Assembly: GCF_003182155.1 (NCBI RefSeq)
Contig: NZ_QGTG01000001.1
Location: 372,001 to 436,000, forward strand
Reading direction: 5' to 3'
Source: Chitinophaga sp. S165
GTDB lineage: Bacteria > Bacteroidota > Bacteroidia > Chitinophagales > Chitinophagaceae
DNA length: 64,000 nt
The notes below the pieces were generated by a model that saw only the letters and a list, made by a program, of their open reading frames with translations, had not been told where the DNA came from and ran no database searches. Of this stretch, positions 16,702 through 25,245 are shown piece by piece. The position numbers and the translations under genes are program-made. The stretch's first letter is position 1, and the number at the start of each line of letters is the position of its first letter.

Positions 16702-17901
16702 ATGATATATCAGTATGTAACCATTAATTCCTTTGTTAGCATGAATACATTTACACCTGAACTGAGCGTATTGAAGAATGCGGCCCCAAAACAGTTTGAA
16801 GAACGCGAACAAGCTATGCCCCGGCAGATTGTAGCGGACAGTAATATAGTGCTGTTCGTAGGGCAACATATGAATGCCCCTGAACTTGCAGACGCCGGGT
16901 ATAAGTGTTTCTACGCACAGGACTTTGATACAGCTACTGTAACGATAGAGCAACTGCAATCTGTCTTCAGGAGAAAACCTGGCGTTATTATATATAGGTC
17001 GCATACTGATAATCAGAAAGGCCTGAATGCCTGGAAAGAATACCTGAAGAACGAAGCCTGTTACTCCTGTATACCTTTTCTGCTATACGTGGACGTAGAT
17101 GAAATTACTCCCGAAATGAAGGCTGCTGTGAAGAAATATACCTTCATCGACGAGATCATTACGACCAAATGCTTCCCCAAGCTGTTATCTAAGATCGCCT
17201 TCATTAATAAGTTCAAACAACTGAACACTTATCCTCCTTTGACTGTGGTCAATGGTGGTAAAAAGGTGAAAACAAAAAGGACATTCAATGCGCTGTTGAA
17301 AAGAGCTTTTGACATCCTCATCGCCAGCCTGGCCCTGATCATTATCAGCCCCGCCTTGTTATTAATTGCTGCTATTATTAAAGCAGAATCCCGTGGGCCC
17401 ATTTTTTACGCTGCCCGCCGCGCCGGTAAGAATTACCAGGTGTTCAAATTCTATAAGTTCAGGACCATGATCGCCGATGCAGATAAAAAGCTGCAGCAAC
17501 TGCAGCATCTGAATCAATACAAAGATGCCAGCGGTCCTGTTTTCTATAAAGTGTCAAACGACCCTCGCGTAACCCGCTTTGGTGCTTTCTTAAGGAACAC
17601 CAGCCTCGATGAACTCCCCCAACTTTTTAATGTGTTGATCGGTGATATGTCGCTTGTAGGTAACAGACCATTACCACTATACGAGGCGTCTGCACTGACA
17701 ACAGACGAATGGGCGCAACGTTTCCTGGCCCCTGCCGGTATCACAGGTCTCTGGCAGATCAGTAAAAGAGGAAGAAAAGATATGTCTGTCGAGGAAAGAA
17801 TAGCGCTCGATATTAACTATTCCAATTCGCATAGCTTTACTTATGACATGTGGATTATGGCCAATACGCCTAAAGCTTTAATACAAAAAGATAACGTGTA
17901 A
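16702..17901 (+). CDS. Priming sugar-phosphate transferase (PF02397) with pseudo-receiver N-terminus
   Basis: The C-terminal half of this 399-residue protein (about 190-395) is a bacterial sugar transferase. It has one hydrophobic hairpin (about 197-220), the motif KFYKFRTMIADAD, DPRVTRFGAFLRNTSLDELP, the GDMSLVGNRP signature and GITGLWQ. Such enzymes move a sugar phosphate from a nucleotide sugar to undecaprenyl phosphate, the first committed EPS step. Residues about 45-170 align with the receiver encoded just upstream: PGVIIYR matches PDLVITD, so Arg99 replaces the phospho-Asp, and IPFLLY matches IPLMVLS. It is therefore a pseudo-receiver, not a phospho-acceptor. Start ATG 16702 is used; ATG 16741 is an alternative. 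Its stop overlaps the next start (TAATG). Confidence 0.9.
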   Translation: MIYQYVTINSFVSMNTFTPELSVLKNAAPKQFEEREQAMPRQIVADSNIVLFVGQHMNAPELADAGYKCFYAQDFDTATVTIEQLQSVFRRKPGVIIYRSHTDNQKGLNAWKEYLKNEACYSCIPFLLYVDVDEITPEMKAAVKKYTFIDEIITTKCFPKLLSKIAFINKFKQLNTYPPLTVVNGGKKVKTKRTFNALLKRAFDILIASLALIIISPALLLIAAIIKAESRGPIFYAARRAGKNYQVFKFYKFRTMIADADKKLQQLQHLNQYKDASGPVFYKVSNDPRVTRFGAFLRNTSLDELPQLFNVLIGDMSLVGNRPLPLYEASALTTDEWAQRFLAPAGITGLWQISKRGRKDMSVEERIALDINYSNSHSFTYDMWIMANTPKALIQKDNV

Positions 17902-19112
17902 TGATCTTTACGCTTGAATTAATCATATTCGGATACCTCGGAGGGTGCGTATTTTACAACCTTCTGTTCTCTGTGGCCGGTAAGTTTTTTTTCAGAAAAG
18001 AAAAGGTGGTACCTGAAATATTGTCTGACTGCAGGATTGCCATTCTGGTACCTGCCTATAAGGAAGATAACGTTATTCTGCATGCAGCGCAGAGTTATGA
18101 GTCGCTGGACTATCCGGCAGACCGTTATGAAGTGATTGTCATCGCAGACTCCCTGCAGGCTTCAACAATTAATACACTCCGTTCCGAGGGCATTACAGTG
18201 ATCCCGGTTTCTTTTAATAAAAGTACAAAGGCTAAGTCACTGAATGCTGCATTCGCACAGCTGGACGAAAGTAAATACGATATGGCGGTGATCGCCGACG
18301 CCGATAATATTCCGGCGCCCGATTTCCTGCAAAAGATCAATATCGCCTATCAACAGGGCTATCATATTATACAGGCACAACGCGTGGCGAAGAACATGGA
18401 TACTCCGTTCGCTATCCTGGATGCTGCCAATGAAATAATCGCTAACCACATCAACCGTAAAGGCGCTAACGCGCTGGGACTATCTGCTTCCGTGATCGGT
18501 TCAGGTATCGCATTCGATTTTCCGCTGATGAAACAGTGCCTGAAAGAAACTGAAGCTACCGGTGGTTTTGATAAAGTGCTTCAACAATTGCTGGTTGATA
18601 AAGGGTATAAAATACATTACGTGGAGGATGCCCTCATTTTCGATGAGAAAGTGGAAAATGCAGCTGCATTTGAAAATCAGCGGAAACGCTGGATCTCCAG
18701 CCAGTTTGTATATCTCCGCCATTATTTCCTGCGTGGGTTTCAGGCCTTGCTCAAAGGCCGGATAGACTATTTCTATATGGCAGTAGCGCAGAATATGCTG
18801 CTGCCACGTATGCTACTGCTGGCGGGAGTTTGCTTCATGACTTGCATTTATCTGTTATTCGGTAAATATCTGACATTAGCGCCTTTAGCCTGGGTAATCT
18901 GCTTCGGAGCTTATGCCATCAGTATGATGCTGCCATTGCCGGGAAAGTTCTATACGAAATACATGTTTACCGTTATCCTGAACCTCCCGAGGGTAATGGG
19001 TATTATGCTGGGGCTCGTATTTAAACTGAAAGGAGCTGACAAGACCTTTATTCATACAACGCATTCCAAAACAAGCATAGACAATCCCCTGATCAATGTT
19101 ACAGGAAAATAA
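17901..19112 (+). CDS. Membrane GT2 glycosyltransferase (cellulose-synthase-like fold)
   Basis: The 403-residue protein has an N-terminal helix, a GT-A domain and several C-terminal membrane helices. Motifs are VPAYKEDN, IADSLQA in the first Asp region, IADADNIPAPD for the metal site, GSGIAFD and the NQRKRWISSQ sequence, which matches the Q(Q/R)xRW motif of membrane GT2 enzymes. This supports sugar transfer to a lipid-linked or membrane-bound acceptor, possibly processively. It overlaps the priming transferase by one base (TAATG) and the next GT2 gene by 17 bases, so translational coupling is likely. The sugar is unknown. Confidence 0.85.
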   Translation: MIFTLELIIFGYLGGCVFYNLLFSVAGKFFFRKEKVVPEILSDCRIAILVPAYKEDNVILHAAQSYESLDYPADRYEVIVIADSLQASTINTLRSEGITVIPVSFNKSTKAKSLNAAFAQLDESKYDMAVIADADNIPAPDFLQKINIAYQQGYHIIQAQRVAKNMDTPFAILDAANEIIANHINRKGANALGLSASVIGSGIAFDFPLMKQCLKETEATGGFDKVLQQLLVDKGYKIHYVEDALIFDEKVENAAAFENQRKRWISSQFVYLRHYFLRGFQALLKGRIDYFYMAVAQNMLLPRMLLLAGVCFMTCIYLLFGKYLTLAPLAWVICFGAYAISMMLPLPGKFYTKYMFTVILNLPRVMGIMLGLVFKLKGADKTFIHTTHSKTSIDNPLINVTGK

Positions 19113-20019
19113 AATAGCGCCACTGGTTTCCATTGTAACGATCAACTACAATACATGCGACGTTACATGTGAGTTGCTCGCTTCCATCGGAAAGAACAGC
19201 TATCCTAATATGGAGGTGATCGTTGTGGATAATGCTTCCGTCGAAGATCCAACTGCTGCATTACTGGCTGCCTATCCCGCAGTGAAAGTGATCAGGAGTG
19301 CTACCAATAAGGGATTTGCCGGAGGTAACAATCTTGGCATCGTAGCGGCGACAGGTGAATATATCTTTCTCGTAAATAACGATACGGAATTTACTGACGG
19401 GCTTATAGAAGGCCTGCTGGAAGTTTTTAACGCGCATCCCGATGCAGGGATGGTTAGCCCCAAATTTCATTACTTCTTCCATAAAGGTATCATCGAATAT
19501 GCCGGCTATCAGTCGGTAGACGTATTCACCGGCAGGAACAGTATGATCGGATGTAAAGAACCAGATCAGGGCCAGTACGACAGGCTCTCCGCCACTAACT
19601 ACGCACATGGCGGCGGCATGATGACCAAAGCAGCCGTACTGAAAGAGGTAGGGCTGATGCCGGAAGTATACTTCCTCTACTATGAGGAGTTTGACTGGTG
19701 CGAACAGTTCAAGCGTAAAGGCTATAAAATCTACTATCAGTATAAATCACTTATCTACCATAAAGAATCAATGTCCACGGGCAAAAACAGTCCGTTAAAG
19801 ACGTATTACCTGACCAGGAACAGGATACTGTTCATGCGCAGGAACGTGGCATTACCGAACCGGATCATCTTTTTACTGTACCTGGCTTTGTTTACCATTC
19901 CCAAGAATACGTTACAATTCCTCCTCAAAAGAGAGAGGGAGCACCTAAGAGCTTTCTGGAAAGGCATTATGTGGAACGTAAAACATCGTCAATTAAACTT
20001 ATTACCATGTGTGGCATAG
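19096..20019 (+). CDS. GT2 glycosyltransferase (rhamnosyltransferase-like)
   Basis: The 307-residue protein resembles WbbL/RfbF-type rhamnosyl- or related transferases. It has VSIVTINYNT, VVDNASVED, the NKGFAGGNNLGI signature, LVNNDTEF at the metal site and a late YYEEFDWCEQFKRKGY motif, with an Arg-rich, weakly membrane-binding C-terminus. It should transfer a deoxy-hexose or similar sugar to the lipid-linked EPS unit in the cytoplasm. It overlaps its upstream neighbour by 17 bases and the AsnB gene by 13 bases, placing it firmly in the rightward operon. Donor sugar is inferred only at family level. Confidence 0.85.
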   Translation: MLQENKIAPLVSIVTINYNTCDVTCELLASIGKNSYPNMEVIVVDNASVEDPTAALLAAYPAVKVIRSATNKGFAGGNNLGIVAATGEYIFLVNNDTEFTDGLIEGLLEVFNAHPDAGMVSPKFHYFFHKGIIEYAGYQSVDVFTGRNSMIGCKEPDQGQYDRLSATNYAHGGGMMTKAAVLKEVGLMPEVYFLYYEEFDWCEQFKRKGYKIYYQYKSLIYHKESMSTGKNSPLKTYYLTRNRILFMRRNVALPNRIIFLLYLALFTIPKNTLQFLLKREREHLRAFWKGIMWNVKHRQLNLLPCVA

Positions 20020-21908
20020 CAGGGTTTATTGATTTTTCCAAAAAAGGAAGCCTTCCTGTATTGCAGGACATGACAGATGCTTTACTGCATCGCGGTCCTG
20101 ACGACGGAGGCTACGAAGTGTATGAACACCCCAATGCACTGATCGGACTGGGGCAGCGCCGCCTGTCCATCCTTGACCTTTCCAGCGGAGGCCATCAGCC
20201 GATGCATTTTAAACAGTATACCATGATCTTCAATGGAGAGGTATACAACTTTAAAGAAGTACGCCGGGAGCTGGAGCACCTGGGGTACACTTTTACTTCC
20301 AGCAGCGATACGGAAGTGCTGATCAAAGGATATGACTGCTGGAAAGAAAAAATAGTAGACCGTTGCATCGGCATGTTCGCCTTTGTAATTTATGATAAAG
20401 AAGAAGAACAAGTTATCTTTTGCCGCGACAGGGCAGGGGTGAAACCACTCTATTACTATTGGCATAATAACGTACTGTTGTTCGCTTCCGAGTTGAAAAG
20501 CTTCAGCCATTTTCCCGGTTTTGAAAAGAAGATCGATGTGAACAGTGTATCATTGTTCCTGCAGTACAGCTATATTCCGGCGCCATACACTATTTTCGAA
20601 CATACACATAAGCTGAAACCAGGGCATTTTATGCATTTGTCCCTGAAGAATAAAGCGTTGACCACTTCTGAGTATTGGAGTGTGCTTGAGGCTTACCGCC
20701 AGCCGCTCACCAGTATGTACGAAGGAGACATCATCCGTCATACCAAAGAACTGATGGAAAGCGCTTATAAATACAGGATGGTGGCAGACGTACCAGTGGG
20801 CGTGTTCTTAAGCGGCGGTTATGACAGTTCCAGCGTGGCCGCAATCCTGCAAGCCTCTTCCGGCAGCCGCCTGAAGACTTTCACGATCGGTTACAAGGAA
20901 GCACAGTTCGACGAGTCTAAAGAGGCCAGGAGAATCGCGCAGCATCTGGGCACAGACCATACGGAATGGATCGTCGGTCCTTCGGATGCATTGGAAATAC
21001 TTGAGCACCTGCCGGAAGTTTATGACGAGCCTTTTGCAGATAACTCAACTGTTCCAACTACCCTGGTCAGCAAACTGGCTGCAAAACAGGTGAAGGTAGT
21101 ATTATCTGCCGATGGAGGAGATGAGCTTTTCGCCGGATATAACAAATTCAACCAGTCGCTGCAATACACCGAGAGCTTCCCTAAAGCTCTGCAGGGCGTG
21201 GTGAGCAAGGTGATGAAGCTGGTAGATCCTGCCAGTATCCCATATTTCAATAAACAATACAACTTTGCCAGCCGTTATGAAAAGATGAAACTGATCTGGG
21301 CGTCCGGCAAGTCACAACAGGCATTGAAATATATCAGCCAGTATATCACTGAAACAGAAGCGGCCACCTATCTCGGCGGTACACACTGTAATTACAAGAC
21401 GAACTTTGATATGAACGGGGAACTGGGTAACATCAACGATTCGTTGAACCGCCTGCTGTCAGTCGACTATAAGACATTCCTGGTCGACAATAACCTGGTA
21501 AAGGTTGACAGGGCTACCATGTCTGTGAGCATTGAAGGCCGCGAGCCGATGCTGGACCACCGCCTGGTGGAATTTCTGGCAAAGGTGCCCGCCAATATCA
21601 AAGTGAAGAATAAGATCAACAAATACATCCTGAAGGAAATAGTACACCAGTATATACCTAAAACACTGATGGACCGCCCTAAGAGGCCGTTTATCGCTCC
21701 CCTGACACATTGGTTCAAAGACGAATTAAAGGAACAGATGGAGTACTATTTATCTCCCGCTAAGCTGGAACAGACAGGGCTTTTTGATCCGGCGCACATC
21801 CAGACCCTGAAACAGAATTATTTCGAAGGCGGGAAGGTAAGTCACCAGAAACTCTGGAATATCCTCGTATTCCAGTTGTGGTATAGCCGTTGGATGGAAC
21901 AATTGTAA
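20007..21908 (+). CDS. asnB: Asparagine synthase-like glutamine amidotransferase (AsnB family)
   Basis: I take the ATG at 20007 because it gives MCGIAGF, exposing the Cys2 nucleophile after Met removal; an upstream in-frame ATG would bury it. The protein (633 residues) has an N-terminal Ntn glutaminase domain (about 1-215, with LLHRGPDDGG and LSILDLS) and an ATP-pyrophosphatase synthetase domain with the P-loop FLSGGYDSSS near residue 266-275. It converts a carboxylate to an amide using glutamine and ATP. True asparagine synthesis is possible, but position within the EPS operon, overlapping the GT2 gene by 13 bases, suggests amidation of a uronic acid or aspartyl substituent of the polysaccharide. 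Family sure; substrate inferred. Confidence 0.9.
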   Translation: MCGIAGFIDFSKKGSLPVLQDMTDALLHRGPDDGGYEVYEHPNALIGLGQRRLSILDLSSGGHQPMHFKQYTMIFNGEVYNFKEVRRELEHLGYTFTSSSDTEVLIKGYDCWKEKIVDRCIGMFAFVIYDKEEEQVIFCRDRAGVKPLYYYWHNNVLLFASELKSFSHFPGFEKKIDVNSVSLFLQYSYIPAPYTIFEHTHKLKPGHFMHLSLKNKALTTSEYWSVLEAYRQPLTSMYEGDIIRHTKELMESAYKYRMVADVPVGVFLSGGYDSSSVAAILQASSGSRLKTFTIGYKEAQFDESKEARRIAQHLGTDHTEWIVGPSDALEILEHLPEVYDEPFADNSTVPTTLVSKLAAKQVKVVLSADGGDELFAGYNKFNQSLQYTESFPKALQGVVSKVMKLVDPASIPYFNKQYNFASRYEKMKLIWASGKSQQALKYISQYITETEAATYLGGTHCNYKTNFDMNGELGNINDSLNRLLSVDYKTFLVDNNLVKVDRATMSVSIEGREPMLDHRLVEFLAKVPANIKVKNKINKYILKEIVHQYIPKTLMDRPKRPFIAPLTHWFKDELKEQMEYYLSPAKLEQTGLFDPAHIQTLKQNYFEGGKVSHQKLWNILVFQLWYSRWMEQL

Positions 21909-21911
21909 ACA

Positions 21912-23042
21912 ATGGAAGAGACGAAGAAGATCAGAGTTTTACAAACGATCCGCCAGGGCAAAATAGGAGGAGGTGAAAGCCATGTGCTGGACCTCGTCCG
22001 CTACCTGGACAAAGGACTTTTCGAGCCGGTAGTGTTATCCTTCACAGACGGACCGATGATCACCTCCCTGGCCCAGCTGGGAATACCCGCGCACGTCATC
22101 CACACCGAACGTGCCTTCGACATTAAAGTATGGATGAAAGTGAAACAGTTCCTGAAAGAACAGCGGATGGATATCGTACATGTACACGGCACAAGGGCTA
22201 ATACTAATGTATTATGGGCCGCCCGTTCATTGGGGCTGCCAGTGATCTATACCATCCACGGCTGGTCTTTCCATGACAGTTTACCTGCATGGAACAGGAA
22301 AGCCAGAATAATGGCGGAAAAGTTCATAACACAACGTACCCGGTTAAATATTACTGTTTCTGACTCCAATCATGAAACAGGAGTGCGCGTATTTGGGCAT
22401 TTTAAGTCCATGGTGGTCAAAAACGGGGTGAACCTGGACAAGTTTAACAGGTTCGGTGAATATCCCGATATAAAGGCGCAATATGGCATTCCTGCACATC
22501 ACCTGGTAATTGGTTATATTGTACGTGTAACGGAACAGAAAGACCCCCTGGGGATGTTAAGGGCATATGCCAGGATCTGCGCCAACTTTCCCGACCTTAC
22601 CTTGTTAATGATAGGAGAGGGCGATCTGAAAACGGCCGCTGTGCAGCTGGCAAAAGAACTGGGTATCAGCGACAGGGTCGTTTTCGACAATTTCCGTCAG
22701 GACGTGCCTGCTGTATTGAATGCCGTAGATATCTACTGTCTGCCGTCCCTCTGGGAAGGATTCCCGATCGGCGTGCTGGAGGCAATGGCGATGGCCAAAG
22801 CAGTAGTTGCCTCAGATGTGGATGGTACCCGGGAAGCCGTGGAAAACGAAGTGACCGGCTTACTTGTCCCGCCTAAAAATGAAGCAGCATTGGTAGCGGC
22901 ATTGGAAAGGCTGATAAACGACCGGTCGTTACGCATGCATCTGCAGGAAAACGCCGGCAAATGTGTGAAAGCGAACTTCGACGTACGCGACATGACCCAT
23001 AAAATAGAAACAGTGTACCAGCAGATGCTGGCGCCATTATAA
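21912..23042 (+). CDS. GT4 family glycosyltransferase
   Basis: The 376-residue protein has the two-Rossmann GT-B layout of GT4 enzymes. The N-terminal domain contains the glycine-rich KIGGGESHVLDL and a HVHGTRAN loop. The C-terminal donor-binding domain starts after VKNGVNLDKF and carries IGYIVRVTEQKDP, MIGEGDL and the E-x7-E motif in LWEGFPIGVLEAMA. It transfers a sugar from a nucleotide donor with retention of configuration, probably to the growing EPS unit. Its ATG lies 3 bases after the AsnB stop and 21 bases separate it from the methyltransferase. Confidence 0.9.
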   Translation: MEETKKIRVLQTIRQGKIGGGESHVLDLVRYLDKGLFEPVVLSFTDGPMITSLAQLGIPAHVIHTERAFDIKVWMKVKQFLKEQRMDIVHVHGTRANTNVLWAARSLGLPVIYTIHGWSFHDSLPAWNRKARIMAEKFITQRTRLNITVSDSNHETGVRVFGHFKSMVVKNGVNLDKFNRFGEYPDIKAQYGIPAHHLVIGYIVRVTEQKDPLGMLRAYARICANFPDLTLLMIGEGDLKTAAVQLAKELGISDRVVFDNFRQDVPAVLNAVDIYCLPSLWEGFPIGVLEAMAMAKAVVASDVDGTREAVENEVTGLLVPPKNEAALVAALERLINDRSLRMHLQENAGKCVKANFDVRDMTHKIETVYQQMLAPL

Positions 23043-23063
23043 TAAGCTTATTAAACTTTACGC

Positions 23064-23798
23064 ATGAAAATCAGAAATCCCCAATCCCGTTTCGATCTGA
23101 ACATTAAAAAAACGGACAGGGTACTCGAGGTTGGAGGCGGCCACAATCCGCACCCCAGGTCAAATGTGGTGGTAGATAAATATGTTGATGACAATACGCA
23201 TCGTAGCGGCGATATAAAAGTGCTGAGAAACCAGCAGTTCCTGAAAGCAGATGGTGAACACCTGCCTTTTAAGGACAAAGAATTTGATTACGTGATCTGT
23301 AATCATGTACTGGAACACGTGGAAGACCCCGTAGCCTTTCTTAATGAACAGTTCCGCGTGGCGAAAAGAGGTTATATCGAAACGCCATCGCTGCTGGGAG
23401 AGCACCTCTTTCCGAAGAAGTCACATAAATGGGTGTTGCTGGAAGTAGACGGAAAAGTGGTACTGGTCGATAAAGAAAGGATCTCTTTTCCTACCAGTTT
23501 TGATTTCGGCGACCTGTACCTGGAATATCTGCCTAAAGCATCCATCGGCTACAAGATCATGGAAAGGACACATCCGAACCTGCACACCATGCGCATTGAG
23601 TGGGAAGGCAGTTTTGAGTTCATCATTAATCCGGACGACAAAGACATTCTTAAATACTTCGAAGAACCGTGGACCCGAGAAATGGTGCTGCGCTATTTCC
23701 CCGAACGTTCCCTGGGACAGGAACTGGCGGAGGCAACACGTGCCTTTACCGATATCTGCAAAAGCATTATCAGATCAAGAGTATTGAAAAGAGTTTAG
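23064..23798 (+). CDS. SAM-dependent methyltransferase (type 11-like)
   Basis: The 244-residue soluble protein has class I methyltransferase motifs: VLEVGGGHNPHP (motif I, SAM binding), an acidic residue in VVVDKYVDD (motif II), ADGEHLPFKDKEFDYVICNH (motifs III-IV) and LEHVEDPVAFLNE. The rest of the fold has an unusual beta-rich insert after residue 110. It is the last gene of the rightward EPS operon and ends in a strong terminator, so methylation of an EPS sugar or its lipid carrier is plausible. The enzyme class is sure; the acceptor is not known. Confidence 0.85.
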   Translation: MKIRNPQSRFDLNIKKTDRVLEVGGGHNPHPRSNVVVDKYVDDNTHRSGDIKVLRNQQFLKADGEHLPFKDKEFDYVICNHVLEHVEDPVAFLNEQFRVAKRGYIETPSLLGEHLFPKKSHKWVLLEVDGKVVLVDKERISFPTSFDFGDLYLEYLPKASIGYKIMERTHPNLHTMRIEWEGSFEFIINPDDKDILKYFEEPWTREMVLRYFPERSLGQELAEATRAFTDICKSIIRSRVLKRV

Positions 23799-23828
23799 TT
23801 ATCTAAAACAGGATTGTTTTTAAGGAGC

Positions 23829-23856
23829 GAAGCCCCTCGGATTTCCGGGGGGCTTC
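23829..23856 (+). terminator. Terminator hairpin after the EPS methyltransferase
   Basis: GAAGCCCCTCGG and CCGGGGGGCTTC pair over 12 bases (one G-U) around an ATTT loop. The T-run after it is short, but the stem is strong and lies between convergent genes, so it may stop transcription from both sides. Confidence 0.7.
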
Positions 23857-23898
23857 TTATGTATGAGATAAAACAGTGATCTGCCTTATTGCGCTTTT

Positions 23899-25041
23899 TT
23901 AAGAGCCTAACCGGGCTTGAAGTATCTTTTGTAAATTCCCAAGCTCGGGGTCCGGATAGGCTGTGAATTTATAGACAATATTTCCTTTATTATCGATCAG
24001 GTAAAGTTCCGGATATGCATGTACCTGATAAAGCGTTTCAATTCTGTCGTCATTAACAATATGGACCCAATCCATTTGCTGCTCTTTAATGAACTGTCGT
24101 ACCTTGTCTATTGGAGAGGTGGTCGCAACTGAGACGATCTCTAACTGTTCCGGCGAATACCGTTGTCTTATTTTCCTCAACGTAGGAATTTCAGCTATAC
24201 ATCCCGGACACCACGTGCCCCAGAACACAAGCAATACATTCTTCTTTGTGTAGAGATCTTTGAAAATTATTTTATTATTGTCGATGTCCTGCGCAGTGAA
24301 AGAAATTGCTTTTTTCTCTCCATCTATAACTGCCCTGTTCAATATATACTTCTTAATGCTGGCGCCTTCCTCACTATTTTTGAATTTTGCGGGAAAGATC
24401 GAATTAAAATGCCGTAATAATAAGTCTGGAGGCAGGAGGCTAAGAGTGTATCTTTCAAATAATACAAACGATGTGTATGAATCGGGTTTACGATCGATGT
24501 ATTCCAGTCGTTTACTATCAATGGCCATTTTGGCATCCTGGATTTTATAAAAATCAAGACTATCTTCTGCCTTCCATTTCGGAGCTATTGAATCGAACAT
24601 TTGCTGGTAACTCTTTTGAGCTTCTTTTACGTATTCATCCGCAGCTAAAATTTCTGTTGTAAAGTCCTCTGCGTTGGTCAGTGTACAGTTTTTAAAGGGA
24701 GCGTTAGCATCGATCGGGCCTGAGAATGTTACTGTCGCGGGCTTTTCTGTCGTAAATATTGTCATACCATGCCAGTCATCCCCCTTACCATACTTTACGA
24801 GAATTTGAGCATTTATAGTACTATAGCTGTGTGAGATGGTAGCTTTATTATTATTGTAAGATGCCGTAACAGGTACCTTTGCTCTTTCATGACAGTCATA
24901 ATAGTAAAAGGATAAATTTTCTATTTCTGTGCTGTCCGGAAGCAGAAATGATACCTGAAATTTCTTTTGGGCTAATAATAAGCCGGGGCATATAAAAAGG
25001 ATGATAAAACAAATAACAGATTTTGTAGCGCTAGTATTCAT
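23899..25041 (-). CDS. TlpA-family thioredoxin-fold envelope protein
   Basis: The 380-residue protein has a signal peptide (about 1-24, ending LLLAQ), an N-terminal beta-rich region (about 25-230), and a C-terminal thioredoxin domain with the redox motif WCPGC near residues 274-278, the cis-Pro region AYPELYLID and KGNIVYKF. TlpA-type proteins reduce or shuffle disulfides in periplasmic or surface proteins. It is convergent with the EPS methyltransferase and lies between the EPS operon and the flippase gene; no specific partner is evident. Another protein of the same layout is at 57374-58492, of low similarity. Redox function is well supported by the motif; the client is unknown. Confidence 0.85.
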   Translation of the reverse strand: MNTSATKSVICFIILFICPGLLLAQKKFQVSFLLPDSTEIENLSFYYYDCHERAKVPVTASYNNNKATISHSYSTINAQILVKYGKGDDWHGMTIFTTEKPATVTFSGPIDANAPFKNCTLTNAEDFTTEILAADEYVKEAQKSYQQMFDSIAPKWKAEDSLDFYKIQDAKMAIDSKRLEYIDRKPDSYTSFVLFERYTLSLLPPDLLLRHFNSIFPAKFKNSEEGASIKKYILNRAVIDGEKKAISFTAQDIDNNKIIFKDLYTKKNVLLVFWGTWCPGCIAEIPTLRKIRQRYSPEQLEIVSVATTSPIDKVRQFIKEQQMDWVHIVNDDRIETLYQVHAYPELYLIDNKGNIVYKFTAYPDPELGNLQKILQARLGS

Positions 25042-25245
25042 TTGTGTCTCATAGTTTATCTGATAGTATTCCAGCTTAGATCGAAAGATGGATTAACGAT
25101 TCTTACAGGAAGAAACGATCCCTTTTACGTGCACTTCTTACACTGCCGTAGGATCGGAACAAATCTAAACAAAGAAATAGTTAGTATAGGAGTTTTTATA
25201 TATAAATAATGTTAAAAGAATTTGTACATGTTCCCCTTAAAAAAC

